Positions 1-9,122 are shown, counted from the stretch's first letter. The stretch: DNA of 64,000 bases from Salmonella enterica subsp. arizonae (GCF_008692845.1 NZ_VXJW01000010.1:62001-126000), one strand, 5' to 3'. The notes: generated from the sequence alone by a model not told the origin. Translations and numbers: made by a program.

Positions 1-212
1 AGTATCGAAAGGTATCCTGTTCCCGACAGGCGTCCAGTATTATAGAGCGTCTGCATATTACGCAGAACGGCAGGTGGACGATTATTGTCAATCATCACCC
101 GGTCAACGTAATCCTTGCCGGGAAGATAAAGCTGATCGGAAGGAATGGTCATACAACGATGCTGTAAAAGGCTGTCGGCGTCTTTGCCAAGCAACTGAGC
201 AATATCAGTCAT
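1..212 (-). CDS. fbaB: Fructose-bisphosphate aldolase class I, N-terminal part (cut by window edge)
   Basis: Only the first 70 codons lie in the window, read from an ATG at 212 down to base 1. The peptide begins MTDIAQLLGKDADSLLQHRC and matches the N-terminus of the E. coli class I (DhnA-type) aldolase FbaB almost residue for residue. FbaB cleaves fructose 1,6-bisphosphate to DHAP and glyceraldehyde 3-phosphate through a Schiff base and serves mainly during gluconeogenic growth. A purine-rich GGGAG sits just upstream of the ATG. The catalytic lysine is outside the window, so integrity cannot be judged. Confidence 0.93.
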   Translation of the reverse strand, partial: MTDIAQLLGKDADSLLQHRCMTIPSDQLYLPGKDYVDRVMIDNNRPPAVLRNMQTLYNTGRLSGTGYLSI

Positions 213-464
213 AGCTATGCTCCCGTAAGTTCCGATAGGGTATCGGAAGGTGAATAGTCCTGCCCCGCAGATTGCGGGTCGCAATAAGCCTGGTACTGAC
301 CGACCATTTTTGCCAACTTTAGCGCATTTTTCAGCGCTATCTGCTGGCTCGATTCACGTACGAAAAAGTGTTAGATCGGTCAAAATTAACGCTCAATGGT
401 ATTTAAAAGGTATTATTAAATGGTATTGTCGTGACGTATCTTACCTGTCATGAAGAATTCAAAA
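213..464. other. fbaB-yegT divergent intergenic region
   Basis: Non-coding stretch between the divergent fbaB and yegT starts. The open frame at 250-453 has no recognisable protein and no good ribosome binding site. Promoters for fbaB (leftward) and formerly yegT (rightward) must lie here, but I cannot place -35/-10 boxes with confidence. Confidence 0.5.
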
Positions 465-833
465 ATGAAAACGACCTTTAAACTGTCGTTCATGTTGTTC
501 GTGGCGTGGTTTATCTGGGGTGCATAGTTCGTCCCCCTGTGGCTATGGCTAAATAAAAGCGGATTTTCCGCCAGTGAAATACGCTGGTCTTATGCCTGTA
601 CCTTCATTGCGGCGATCCTGTCGCCGATTCGGGTCGGCTCCGTTACCGATCGTTTTTTCTCGGCGCAAAAAGTGCTGGCGCTGCCTTTTTTACTCAACGC
701 TTTGGTATTAAAAAGATGTTATTAGTTGGTCTTATTACCGCCGCGATCCGTTACGGCTTTTTTGTCTATGGGGCGCAGAGACGTATTTCACTTACGCCCT
801 GCCGTTCCTCGGTATTTTGCTGCACGGCGTAAG
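465..833 (+). pseudogene. yegT: yegT nucleoside permease remnant
   Basis: The ATG at 465 opens MKTTFKLSFMLFVAWFIWGA, the N-terminus of the YegT/NupG-family nucleoside:H+ symporter, then hits TAG at 525-527 where E. coli YegT has Trp. The frame resumes to about residue 70 (ending SAQKVL near 676). It then jumps to sequence matching about residues 270-320 of the permease (ALPF, then in a shifted frame LLVGLITAAIRYGFF), so roughly 200 codons are missing. The remnant ends near 833 at LLHGV, where yegV sequence begins. At least one nonsense mutation, one internal deletion and one frameshift are visible, so it cannot make a transporter. E. coli order is fbaB, yegT, yegU, yegV, yegW; yegU is absent here. 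Confidence 0.88.
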
Positions 834-1003
834 ATCGGCGCGGGCGACAACCATGCTGGCGGTGTGCTGGCAGGACTGGCGTCAGGCTGGTCGCTCGCAG
901 ATGCCGTACTGCTGGGTAATGCGGTGGCTGGGTGGTAGGGCATCGCGGCGGCGACTGCGCGCCCACGCGCGAAGCGCTACTCCTCGCACACAAAAACGTA
1001 TAG
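834..1003 (+). pseudogene. yegV: yegV PfkB-family kinase, 3' remnant
   Basis: From about 834 the sequence encodes GAGDNHAGGVLAGLASG, the C-terminal anion-hole/catalytic-base motif (GAGD) of PfkB/ribokinase-family kinases. It matches YegV, which in E. coli lies next to yegW. A stop follows at NAVAGW, and in another frame the natural C-terminus (TREALLLAHKNV, stop at 1001-1003) can be read. So the fragment also carries a frameshift. The N-terminal three quarters of the kinase and all of yegU are deleted. The end overlaps the 3' end of yegW by about 27 bases in convergent orientation. Confidence 0.82.
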
Positions 1004-1723
1004 GTCGCTGCGACAATAACTAATGCGGTATTCAATGGGCCGGTGCTGCTGATCGAGCGCCACCTGCTTAATCACCAGCACCGGCACTTTGCCGTCCATT
1101 TGAATATGCGACTGAAACTCATCATCCGGCATCCGGGCGCTGACGCGAGATCGGGTACGCTGAGGGTAAATGTGCCGGCTACGGAAATAGTCATACAAAG
1201 AAATGCCAATCGCGTCGACATCATGAATCAGATGCGCGGGAGCCCAGGACTCTTCAATAGACACTGCATCCTCATCAACGTAACGAATACGTTTGAGTAA
1301 AAAAACGTCGCTGCCTGCGGAAATCGCCAGATGCTGCGCGACCTCATCCGGACAGCTTACCACGCGTTTGTTAACCCATAGCGTATCCGGTTTTTTGCCG
1401 CGCAAGACAACCTGCCGGGAAAATCCCCGCGCCTCTTTCAGGGAATATTCAAAGATATTATTGACTTGCGTACCGTAGCCGCGGGCGCGAGTAACCACCC
1501 CCTCTTCTTCCAGCGCCTGCATCGCTTTGCGTACCGTGATGCGCGAGACACCAGTAAGCTGGCTGAGATCGCGTTCGCCAGGTAAAATATTACCATGCTC
1601 AAGAATACCGCTGCGCACGGCATCCTTTACCGTCTGGGCGAATTTCATGTATAGCGGCGTATTGTCCGCCGCTGAAATTCGTTCATTCAGTTGCGCGATG
1701 AGCTGGGTATGCGCTTGTTCCAT
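977..1723 (-). CDS. yegW: GntR/HutC-family transcriptional regulator YegW
   Basis: 248 residues, the length I recall for E. coli YegW. A winged helix-turn-helix spans about residues 23-87 (ILPGERDLSQLTGVSRITVR is the recognition region). A UTRA effector-binding domain fills about 105-240, as in HutC-subfamily GntR proteins that sense small metabolites. In E. coli it sits beside the yegTUV permease/hydrolase/kinase genes and was probably their regulator. Here those genes are deleted or dead, so the regulator has outlived its likely targets, although its own frame is intact. The ATG at 1723 has GGAAAAG just upstream. The effector and operator are unknown. Confidence 0.9.
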   Translation of the reverse strand: MEQAHTQLIAQLNERISAADNTPLYMKFAQTVKDAVRSGILEHGNILPGERDLSQLTGVSRITVRKAMQALEEEGVVTRARGYGTQVNNIFEYSLKEARGFSRQVVLRGKKPDTLWVNKRVVSCPDEVAQHLAISAGSDVFLLKRIRYVDEDAVSIEESWAPAHLIHDVDAIGISLYDYFRSRHIYPQRTRSRVSARMPDDEFQSHIQMDGKVPVLVIKQVALDQQHRPIEYRISYCRSDLYVFVCEE

Positions 1724-1759
1724 TTATCTTTTCCTGACGACGGGTCTGTAGGCAGTATA

Positions 1760-2560
1760 CTACCACCACGCATGAAAATGATGTACCGGACCAATACCCT
1801 TCCCTACTTCCAGAGTGTCTGCCTGCGCCAGCGCCGCCGAAAGCCATGTCTTCGCCTCGTTTACCGTTTCTCCCCAACTGCGATGCCGGGGCCGTAACGC
1901 CGCCAGCGCCGCCGACAGCGTACAGCCCGTCCCATGCGTATTTTTAGTGATAACGCGCGGCGCGCTAAAGCGCTGCGCGCCCTCGCGGGTAAAGAGCCAG
2001 TCCGGGCTTTGCGCATCCTCTAAGTGCCCGCCTTTCATCAATACCGCCTCACACCCCATCGCCAGTAGCGCCCGCCCCTGCGCCAGCATCTCCTGTTCCG
2101 TGCGCGCATGGGCCGCATTCAGCAACGCTGCGGCTTCCGGCAAATTAGGGGTAATCAGCGATACCTGCGGTAACAGCCGGACGCGCAATGTTTCTACCGC
2201 AGAGGGCGAGAGCAGCGGATCGCCGCTTTTTGCCAGCATGACCGTATCCAGCACCACATTACGCACATGATGGCGCTGTAATCGTTCCGCCACGGCCTCG
2301 ACAATATCGGTTTCCGCCAGCATCCCGATTTTCGTGGTATCAATGCGCACATCGCTGAACACGGAATCAAGTTGAGCGGCGACAAAGTCCGGCTCTATCC
2401 GGTACACCGACTGTACGCCACAGGTATTTTGCGCCACCAGCGCGGTGATGACCGAACAGCCATACGCGCCCAGCGCGGAAAAGGTCTTAAGATCCGCCTG
2501 GATACCGGCCCCGCCGCTGGGATCGGTGCCAGCAATCGTCAGCGCGTTAATTCGTTGCAT
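1760..2560 (-). CDS. thiD: Hydroxymethylpyrimidine/phosphomethylpyrimidine kinase
   Basis: ThiD phosphorylates HMP and then HMP-P to HMP-PP, the pyrimidine precursor of thiamine. The 266-residue product starting [17 protein letters not shown] matches E. coli ThiD in length and sequence. The [15 protein letters not shown] substrate/nucleotide motif lies at about residues 12-26 and the ribokinase-fold [14 protein letters not shown] motif near 210. An upstream in-frame ATG at 2596 would add 12 residues and lies within thiM, so I chose the ATG at 2560. The start overlaps the end of thiM by 14 bases, which implies translational coupling in a thiM-thiD operon controlled by the upstream TPP riboswitch. 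Confidence 0.96.
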   Translation of the reverse strand: MQRINALTIAGTDPSGGAGIQADLKTFSALGAYGCSVITALVAQNTCGVQSVYRIEPDFVAAQLDSVFSDVRIDTTKIGMLAETDIVEAVAERLQRHHVRNVVLDTVMLAKSGDPLLSPSAVETLRVRLLPQVSLITPNLPEAAALLNAAHARTEQEMLAQGRALLAMGCEAVLMKGGHLEDAQSPDWLFTREGAQRFSAPRVITKNTHGTGCTLSAALAALRPRHRSWGETVNEAKTWLSAALAQADTLEVGKGIGPVHHFHAWW

Positions 2561-3344
2561 TGGCCGCCTCCACATCCAGATGATAGAGCGCATCAAGAAA
2601 AGCCGGGATGAAGCTGCCCGGCCCTTCGCTACGCTCTGCCGCGGCCTGTCCAGCCAGTTTCATCCAGCAGCAGGCCGACGCGACATTGTCCAGCGCGGCG
2701 CCCGGTAACGCGCAACTGGCGGCGACGACCGCCGACAACGCGCAGCCAGTGCCTACAATGCGAGTCATTAACGGATCGCCGCCGGGAATGCTCAGCGTGC
2801 GCTGACCGTTAGTGACATAATCTATCTCTCCGGTAACCACAACGATGCAGTCTATCTGACGCGCCAACGCCTGCGCCGCAGGCAAGGCGGCCAACGCCGC
2901 CTCGGTGGTATCTACGCCGCGTCCGCCCAGCGCCATGCCGGATAACGCCAGGATTTCCGAGGCATTGCCGCGTATTGCCGCCGGGCGCAGGGACAAGAGA
3001 TCCAGGCAAAATCGCCGACGAAATTCCAGCGCGCCTACTGCGACAGGATCAAGCGTCCACGGCGTTTTGGCAGCATAAGCGCTTTCTACCGCCGCACGCA
3101 TCGCTTCAGCGCGTGAGGCGGTTAATGTTCCGACATTAACCAGCAAGGCGTTGGCGATGGCGACAAACGGTCTGGCCTCGACAGGATCAATCACCATGGC
3201 GGGTGAAGCGCCCAGCGCCAGCAGCGTATTGGCGGTAAACGTTTGTACGACGTCATTCGTCATACAGTGCGTAAGCGGGGAGAGCGCGCGAAAGTGTTTT
3301 AACGTATGCGCCGCAAGCGTGCGGCAGTGCAGGTCAGGCTGCAT
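2547..3344 (-). CDS. thiM: Hydroxyethylthiazole kinase
   Basis: ThiM phosphorylates the thiazole alcohol THZ, a salvage step in thiamine synthesis. 265 residues, close to the 262 of E. coli. It carries [20 protein letters not shown] near the N-terminus and the nucleotide-binding/catalytic motif [12 protein letters not shown] at about residue 195-206, both typical of the family. It is the first gene of thiM-thiD and lies directly downstream of a TPP aptamer, so expression falls when thiamine pyrophosphate is abundant. The ATG at 3344 is preceded by a purine-rich GGAGC element, the sequence occluded in the repressed riboswitch. Confidence 0.96.
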   Translation of the reverse strand: MQPDLHCRTLAAHTLKHFRALSPLTHCMTNDVVQTFTANTLLALGASPAMVIDPVEARPFVAIANALLVNVGTLTASRAEAMRAAVESAYAAKTPWTLDPVAVGALEFRRRFCLDLLSLRPAAIRGNASEILALSGMALGGRGVDTTEAALAALPAAQALARQIDCIVVVTGEIDYVTNGQRTLSIPGGDPLMTRIVGTGCALSAVVAASCALPGAALDNVASACCWMKLAGQAAAERSEGPGSFIPAFLDALYHLDVEAANATN

Positions 3345-3387
3345 GGTTCAGCTCCTGCCCGCGTGAAGAAGGGACACGAGCAGTGTC

Positions 3388-3462
3388 AGACTTCCCTACG
3401 CTGGCATTATCCAGATCAGGTGGTACGGGTATTTCTCAGCCTTCACAAAGAAGGGCACCCCG
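3388..3462 (-). promoter_or_regulatory. TPP riboswitch (thi box) of thiMD
   Basis: On the minus strand this contains the conserved TPP aptamer elements in order: GGGGTGCCC, CTGAGA, ACCTGATCTGGATAATGCC and GCGTAGGGAAGT. It matches the E. coli thiM aptamer nearly base for base. It ends about 45 bases before the thiM ATG. In E. coli the thiM switch acts mainly by sequestering the Shine-Dalgarno sequence when TPP binds. Just 5' of it, a strong stem (CCCCGC / GCGGGG, 3473-3492) lies in the leader and could be an extra structural or terminator-like element. Confidence 0.96.
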
Positions 3463-3753
3463 AGTCGTCAAGCCCCGCCGTGTTAAGCGGGGTTTCGCTA
3501 TTAAGCATACTGTCTGCGCCAGACAATGTAAATTTACAGCCAGCGGCGGACGATAATTTCAGCGTTATCAAATAGTTCTCAAAACCCATTCGGTTCTGGC
3601 AAACTTGCTGGCGGATATGTTGCTGCACGACGCTTTCGTTTACACTTTTTACGAAAAGGGGCGTGAGATAACAAAATAGCGCTTGTCAGATACGCCACCA
3701 GCAGAAATGATACACACGATGTTAACTGACCCGCATATGTGGAGGGTAAAAGT

Positions 3754-4068
3754 ATGAAAAGTAAGTTGCTGCCTTGCGCGCTGTTGCTTGCAACCAGTTT
3801 TGCGTGGGCCGCCCCCGCGACAACGGGCATTGAACAATATGAGTTAAAAAGTTTTATCGCCGACTTCACCCACTTCAAGCCCGGCGATACCGTTCCGCAG
3901 ATGTACCGCACCGATGAGTATAATATTAAACAGTGGAAATTACGTAATCTGCCCGCGCCAGATGCCGGTACTCACTGGACCTATATGGGCGGCGCGTATG
4001 TACTGATTAACGATACCGATGGAAAAATCATCAAAGCCTATGATGGCGAGATTTTTTATCATCGATAA
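3754..4068 (+). CDS. rcnB: Periplasmic nickel/cobalt homeostasis protein RcnB
   Basis: 104 residues with a clear signal peptide (MKSKLLPCALLLATSFAWAA). The mature part is almost identical to E. coli RcnB (YohN), with FIADFTHFKPGDTVPQMYRT and the C-terminal GKIIKAYDGEIFYHR. RcnB is a small periplasmic protein needed with the RcnA efflux pump to control Ni and Co levels. The start is ATG 3754, with GGAGGG eight bases upstream; the further-upstream ATG at 3739 lacks such a site. No rcnA or rcnR is seen nearby, so the gene stands alone between thiM and the stc operon. Confidence 0.93.
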   Translation: MKSKLLPCALLLATSFAWAAPATTGIEQYELKSFIADFTHFKPGDTVPQMYRTDEYNIKQWKLRNLPAPDAGTHWTYMGGAYVLINDTDGKIIKAYDGEIFYHR

Positions 4069-4071
4069 AAA

Positions 4072-4100
4072 AGCACACTCTCCGTTAAGGAGAGTGTGCT
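4072..4100 (-). terminator. Rho-independent terminator, stc operon (probably bidirectional)
   Basis: Perfect 12-bp stem, AGCACACTCTCC with a 5-base loop and the exact complement. On the minus strand it is followed by a run of six T. It lies 10 bases past the stcD stop and directly after rcnB, so it can end both convergent transcripts, most strongly the stc mRNA. Confidence 0.9.
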
Positions 4101-4109
4101 TAGCATTGA

Positions 4110-5135
4110 TTACTGATAACTTGTAATAATATAAACACTACTTTTTACATTACCCGGTTGGACGTTACCATATTTATAGTATTGTACACCCAGTTTCAGT
4201 TCTGAAGCTTCAGTCATTTCTTTATTATACCCTAACAGTTGCCTTTTCTCATCAGAGTTTACATGAATAAGGTTATCATTAAGGAAAATTTTAAACCCAA
4301 CATTTTTTGCACTATCGGCGCTTGTTAATTCATTTTTCAAATAATCTCCATTGGTTACTGAAACGGCAGAAAAATGATAATTTACAATACTTGTCGTCAT
4401 TCCCAGCCCTCCATCACATGTAAATTTCAGTGCATTAGGAAAGTATTCGACCTGAGCATTACCAGCCAACAGATCACTTAATGAAATAGGAGGCAATGTA
4501 ATCTCATTATTAGACAAAGAACATGTTGTCTTAGTAAAAAATATTTTTATCGGCACTTTAAAACTATATTCATGGCTGGTGTTATCATGTTTACAAATAA
4601 CTGCACCATGACAATCCAATGGTTTGACTTTGATATAATTTCCTAACAAAAAAGCTTCACCTGCAGATTTGGCTTCAATAGTATTATCATCTGCCTCCAC
4701 TTTTACCACCTTAGCCAACACCTTGTATTTTAAGTTATTGTTTAGTTTACTAGCTTGAGAAGTCTTATTGGCTTTTTGTTTTCCTGTTTGGCTACCATCA
4801 ACAAACAATGTCACATCAACATACAACCTATGTCCGCTACCATCATTTATTTTATATCTTACAGTCGCCCCCTTACTACTTGAATACGTTGTCTTAAAGC
4901 GGTTTTCTACAGCAGTCCCTCCCATACAATGGAATCCAGAGAAAGAATCTGGAAATACCATTGATACTTCTTTTTCAAAAACATTCCTGCTATCTAATTT
5001 AATTTCAATTACATCCTCTATTTTTGTATTACTAGCAGATTCCGGATTTATAATATAACAATACGCTTGCAAATTTGAAGATATAAAAATCATAAACAAC
5101 ATCAATAAATATCTCATGACATTCCTCACCGACAA
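4110..5135 (-). CDS. stcD: Stc fimbrial tip adhesin / minor subunit
   Basis: 341 residues, beginning with a hydrophobic signal sequence (core YLLMLFMIFISSNLQA) and continuing as a Cys-containing secreted protein. It is the last gene of the stc chaperone-usher cluster, where a two-domain adhesin is expected. Length and position fit a tip adhesin, but the ligand is unknown. The start overlaps the usher stop by 10 bases, indicating translational coupling. Base composition is clearly AT-richer than the flanking core genes, in keeping with horizontal acquisition. An internal ATG seven codons in (MRYLLML) is an alternative start. Confidence 0.85.
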   Translation of the reverse strand: MSVRNVMRYLLMLFMIFISSNLQAYCYIINPESASNTKIEDVIEIKLDSRNVFEKEVSMVFPDSFSGFHCMGGTAVENRFKTTYSSSKGATVRYKINDGSGHRLYVDVTLFVDGSQTGKQKANKTSQASKLNNNLKYKVLAKVVKVEADDNTIEAKSAGEAFLLGNYIKVKPLDCHGAVICKHDNTSHEYSFKVPIKIFFTKTTCSLSNNEITLPPISLSDLLAGNAQVEYFPNALKFTCDGGLGMTTSIVNYHFSAVSVTNGDYLKNELTSADSAKNVGFKIFLNDNLIHVNSDEKRQLLGYNKEMTEASELKLGVQYYKYGNVQPGNVKSSVYIITSYQ

Positions 5136-7606
5136 ATATAAACTTTACTTTCATCAATCGTTTTGCCGAAAGTGATTGAGCATGAAAGTCCCTGTTGTTT
5201 ATCAATCGCCACATTTATTTCCGGCGGTACTTCATTGGTACGAATAAAGAGCTGGCTTCCCTGGCCTACCACGCCAATATTGTGTCCATGAATATCCTCT
5301 ACTTCGTAACCAAAGGTCAGCGGTGAACCATCGGGACGCTGCGCCCGGATATACCAAGGTTTACGTTGGTCGGTATCAAACGTCGCCAGAACGACTGCCC
5401 CCCGATATGGGGCTGTATTACGCCGATTCCCTTGCAGATCGGTTTCACTATTAGTGTTGGAAACATCCAGCATCAAGTGGTTTTCACGATACGGCGTTAA
5501 ACCATCGTAGACCACCACGCCATTACGGTTGGTGGTGCGGTATTTCTGCCCATTAACATACGCTCCTTCCAGACCCGGCGCATGCATCACGGCAAACGTT
5601 TCCGACAGTCGGTTGGCTAAATTCATGCCCCCAGACCAGGCCACCAGCCCCCCGGAAATACTGCCGCCAGTTTGTGTATATTTAGACGACTGACTATAGC
5701 TGCCGTTAAGCGTCGCAACTGGCGCATTCCACGTAAGATTACCGCCAGCCGTTGTCTCGCTGTCCTGCCGTTGATGGCTGAGATTCACCCCATAGTTAAA
5801 CTGATCGCGATTGCCTGCGGTGCCGGAAAGCCCGGTATTGTTAGAGACAAAGCCGTCATCATCAAAGGTCGTTGAGTTAGACACATACAAATGCCTGCGC
5901 GGAGCGCTAATATCATCTCCCCAATCGAACGGAATAGAGATAAAGACGTTAAAACGCTTATCTTCGTGATGATCTTCATCGTAAGTCTGGCTGGCGGAAA
6001 AGGTATAGCTAATCCGTTGCCAGCTATTGGAATAGCTCAGCTGATAATCTTTACTGTTACCGCTACGCCCCCAATAATCACGCCACAGCGTGCTCAAAGA
6101 TACAGAGCCCCAGCCCTGCGGCAAAGATTGGCTGACGTTAACCGAAAAACTGTTCTTACGACCAAAATCGTTCTGATAATAATCCGCAATGTCGTACACA
6201 TCATTTTCATCAAGATGATAGCTGTCTTTGTTATTGGCCCAAACGTGATCGTTAAACGTTCGGTAATCTCGTGACGAGTAACGATAGGCAGCAAGCCCAA
6301 AACGGGTGGCGGTTTGCGTCAAATACTTGTTATAGGCAATCTGGTAACTTTGCCCGTCAAACACATCACCATTGTCTTGCTTGCTATGCGATTGTGTCAC
6401 ATCGACGGAAATCGCGCCGATACGCGTATTCCAGCCAGTACCCAACGTAAATGCATTGTAGTTATCCGCCAGCATGGTGCCGCCGTACAGCGTTAAGAGA
6501 TTATTCAGCCCGTATTGGTAGCTCATCTGCGCAAAATCGGTCTGGTTGCTGGCGCCTTCGATATGGCTACGCCCTGCCGCAAAATCATATTTTGAAACAC
6601 CCGGCTGCAACATATTGGGCACCGCAGCATAGGGCACCAGATAGGTTGTTACCGATCCGTCAGCCTCTTTGATGCTAACATCAAGATCCGCACCGCCGCC
6701 TGCCAACTGTAAATCCGCAATAGAGAACGGGCCTGGCGGAACCTCTTTCTGGTAAACCACAAAACCGTTCTGTTCAATGGTGACCAGCGCGTTACTTTGC
6801 GCAATCCCCTGCACCAGCGGCGTAAAATTCTGTTTTGAGTTCGGCAGCATCTGCATATCGCGATACAGCCGTACGCCACGAAAACGCACCGCATCAAAAA
6901 TATCTGATGAGGTATACATATCCCCGGCACGCAGAGTGCCCAGAATTTGCGGGATGCCGCGCTCCAAATACAGGGTGTTGCTTTTCCACTCCCCGCTGCT
7001 GTCATCGGTTTTGTTATAGCTGGCATCGGAATGCAGCTGCCAGCCCAGCAGGTTTAACCCGCTGGTGAAACGCGCGTAGGTACTTTTACTGTTGCCAGAA
7101 TCCTTATAGTCGCTGTAATACTGGCTGGCATAGTACGAGGTATAGAAGGCATTAATGCCACGATCCCAGTTTTCCGGAGGAACATACCCTTGCTCAAGTT
7201 CATCGACAAACGCCTGCGGAACGCTAAGATCCAGACGAAACGTGCCAATATTCCAGGCATAACTGCCCCCTTGTACCGCCTGCTTCAAGGTTGGGCATTC
7301 ATTCTGCTTGTCCAACGCTTGTATATTTATTCCCAGACGCGTTAATGCATCGCGGGATAAACAGGTGTCATCCGGATTATCCTTAACAGTAATATCATAC
7401 TTACCACGCCACTGTTTATTGACGTAGATGTCAATATCATATTGGCCTGGCAGGGGTTGGTTATCATCGAGGCGAAAATCAGAAACCCTCTCACCTTTCA
7501 TTCCACCCATCATAAAATTTGTATCAAACGTTTCTTCTGCGGCATGGGCATCAATGCCGAGTAGCAACAGTAATACCGCCGAAGCAATCGGAGTCATCCT
7601 TAACAT
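5126..7606 (-). CDS. stcC: Outer-membrane fimbrial usher StcC
   Basis: 826 residues, normal for the FimD/PapC usher family. The signal peptide ends near HAA (residue 23), then an N-terminal periplasmic domain starts FDTNFMMGGMKGERVSDFRL. The long beta-barrel contains the usher signature (GPFSIADLQLAGGGADLDVS), a plug region, and C-terminal domains ending with a Cys pair (LSCSITFG...VYICR). The usher accepts chaperone-subunit complexes and drives assembly of the pilus through the outer membrane. It lies 12 bases downstream of stcB and overlaps stcD. The reading frame is intact. Confidence 0.95.
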   Translation of the reverse strand: MLRMTPIASAVLLLLLGIDAHAAEETFDTNFMMGGMKGERVSDFRLDDNQPLPGQYDIDIYVNKQWRGKYDITVKDNPDDTCLSRDALTRLGINIQALDKQNECPTLKQAVQGGSYAWNIGTFRLDLSVPQAFVDELEQGYVPPENWDRGINAFYTSYYASQYYSDYKDSGNSKSTYARFTSGLNLLGWQLHSDASYNKTDDSSGEWKSNTLYLERGIPQILGTLRAGDMYTSSDIFDAVRFRGVRLYRDMQMLPNSKQNFTPLVQGIAQSNALVTIEQNGFVVYQKEVPPGPFSIADLQLAGGGADLDVSIKEADGSVTTYLVPYAAVPNMLQPGVSKYDFAAGRSHIEGASNQTDFAQMSYQYGLNNLLTLYGGTMLADNYNAFTLGTGWNTRIGAISVDVTQSHSKQDNGDVFDGQSYQIAYNKYLTQTATRFGLAAYRYSSRDYRTFNDHVWANNKDSYHLDENDVYDIADYYQNDFGRKNSFSVNVSQSLPQGWGSVSLSTLWRDYWGRSGNSKDYQLSYSNSWQRISYTFSASQTYDEDHHEDKRFNVFISIPFDWGDDISAPRRHLYVSNSTTFDDDGFVSNNTGLSGTAGNRDQFNYGVNLSHQRQDSETTAGGNLTWNAPVATLNGSYSQSSKYTQTGGSISGGLVAWSGGMNLANRLSETFAVMHAPGLEGAYVNGQKYRTTNRNGVVVYDGLTPYRENHLMLDVSNTNSETDLQGNRRNTAPYRGAVVLATFDTDQRKPWYIRAQRPDGSPLTFGYEVEDIHGHNIGVVGQGSQLFIRTNEVPPEINVAIDKQQGLSCSITFGKTIDESKVYICR

Positions 7607-7618
7607 AACCAGCTCCTG

Positions 7619-8302
7619 TTATTTTAAGCTGACGTTATCGCTAATATAATTACCGTGATCGTCAATAATGGTCATTTTATACTGATTGGCATTAGCACTT
7701 TTTAATGCCACATCTGCACTGGAGAGCGGTGCAAGCATAATACTTTCGTTATTTATTTTAACATTATTAGCTTTTACTTCCGTCACTGTGATCCAGTTAG
7801 CGGCATCATTCTTAATGGAATAAATACTGCCGTTACGTTTCATAGACAGTTTTTGAAACGTATGCATATTAACTGGCGAAATCCCTTTCGGCCGATAAAA
7901 TAGTTTAATTCGATTCTGCATCGCGAACTTGAGCACATTCTTTCCTACATTATCTGGATTGTTCGGTGGAATATCCAGTACATTGAGGAAAAATAAACTT
8001 TCTTTGTTGTTAGGCAACATATTTGCCATTTTTTTAATTTTCAACTGCTGGCCTGAGTTTCCAGCCACCTTTGAAACCGGAGGTGTAATCATAAATGGCA
8101 CATGAATTTTTTCCGGCGGTAAAGAACTGTCGCCGTCATCAATCCATGACTGAACCAGTGAAGATCGGTTCCCTTGGTTCATCAACTGGACTAATACTTC
8201 CTTTTTATCTGCTGGGTAGATAACGCGAGTACCGTAGATCACAATTCCCGCATGGGCGGGCATAATGATTGATGATATAATTAATGCGTAAAATCCTTTC
8301 AT
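7619..8302 (-). CDS. stcB: Periplasmic fimbrial chaperone StcB
   Basis: 227 residues with a signal peptide (MKGFYALIISSIIMPAHA) followed by a PapD-like immunoglobulin fold. Recognisable family features are GTRVIYPADKKEVLVQLMNQ near the mature N-terminus and SLFFLNVLDIPP in the middle (chaperone signature FFlNvrdIPp). The chaperone donates a beta strand to fimbrial subunits and delivers them to the usher. It lies between the major subunit stcA and usher stcC in the usual gene order. Confidence 0.94.
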   Translation of the reverse strand: MKGFYALIISSIIMPAHAGIVIYGTRVIYPADKKEVLVQLMNQGNRSSLVQSWIDDGDSSLPPEKIHVPFMITPPVSKVAGNSGQQLKIKKMANMLPNNKESLFFLNVLDIPPNNPDNVGKNVLKFAMQNRIKLFYRPKGISPVNMHTFQKLSMKRNGSIYSIKNDAANWITVTEVKANNVKINNESIMLAPLSSADVALKSANANQYKMTIIDDHGNYISDNVSLK

Positions 8303-8353
8303 TCATTATCCCTTCAGATTAACTACCGGCAGTACAATACTGCCGGTTATAAT

Positions 8354-8896
8354 TTATTCCTGAACAACTTTCAGAGTCACAGTGGCATTTACATCACCAG
8401 GGGTTACCGCCATTGTCCTTTTAGCGTAACGAGCTGCAAGATCGAGTTTATATACACCATCTTCTGCTGCTGGAAAGTCACTTAAAGGAATACCTTCGCT
8501 TCCAGATTTAGCAATCGATTTATTGTTATGGAACAGTTTAAAACCTACTCCAGTAGCAAAGCCAATAGTAGGTATAATAATATCGTTATTGTCAACGTCA
8601 TTAGCAGAAATGAAAACCTTAACATTTGAAGCGTTTGCACATTTAATTTGCAATGGTGAACTGGCACGCCCCTCTCCATACGTAACATCATTCCCGACGT
8701 CAACCTCATTGAATAAAGAATCCGGAATGCTAGACAATGTAATTGTAGCCTCTGTCGCGCCATCAACAAACTGACATGAAGTTCCGGTTACCTTACCATT
8801 AATATTCAATACGCCAGAATCCGTATCAGCAGCAAACGCCCCAGCACTCATAAATACAGCAGACAGTACAGCAGCAGAAATAATTGAACGTTTCAT
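8354..8896 (-). CDS. stcA: Major fimbrial subunit StcA
   Basis: 180 residues with a signal peptide cleaved after AFA (about residue 22). The FimA-type fold is shown by GKVTGTSCQFVDGATEATI near the mature N-terminus, the paired cysteines (in TSCQF and IKCANAS) and the C-terminal beta zipper ending VNATVTLKVVQE. It is the first gene of the operon and has a strong Shine-Dalgarno (AGGAAGAT) before ATG 8896. StcA would form the pilus shaft. The function of Stc fimbriae is poorly defined; they are one of several chaperone-usher fimbriae of S. enterica. Confidence 0.94.
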   Translation of the reverse strand: MKRSIISAAVLSAVFMSAGAFAADTDSGVLNINGKVTGTSCQFVDGATEATITLSSIPDSLFNEVDVGNDVTYGEGRASSPLQIKCANASNVKVFISANDVDNNDIIIPTIGFATGVGFKLFHNNKSIAKSGSEGIPLSDFPAAEDGVYKLDLAARYAKRTMAVTPGDVNATVTLKVVQE

Positions 8897-9122
8897 AGTA
8901 TCTTCCTTAATAAAATAATTTCTATTTGTTAAGAGGGTTAACTCTTGGATTTAAATTCGCACACCAAAAACGTTACTGCAATGTAAACGTGTTGTTTTAT
9001 TGATTTAAAACAAGTTACAAATATCAATATAGTTGTAGCAAATAAGTGAAGGTGAGTACTATTTTAAAATTTAATAAATTAGCGTAATTAATTGACAATG
9101 ATTATTTGTATCGCAAATAAAA
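8897..9122 (-). other. stc operon promoter/leader region
   Basis: AT-rich non-coding stretch upstream of stcA, with many A/T runs (for example around 9000-9110), typical of H-NS-silenced fimbrial promoters. I could not place a confident -10/-35 or find an invertible element. No inverted repeats indicating phase switching were seen. Confidence 0.45.

Noticed and set aside
8897..9122. Phase-variation switch upstream of stcA
   Set aside because: I looked for inverted repeats or homopolymer tracts and found only AT-rich sequence.
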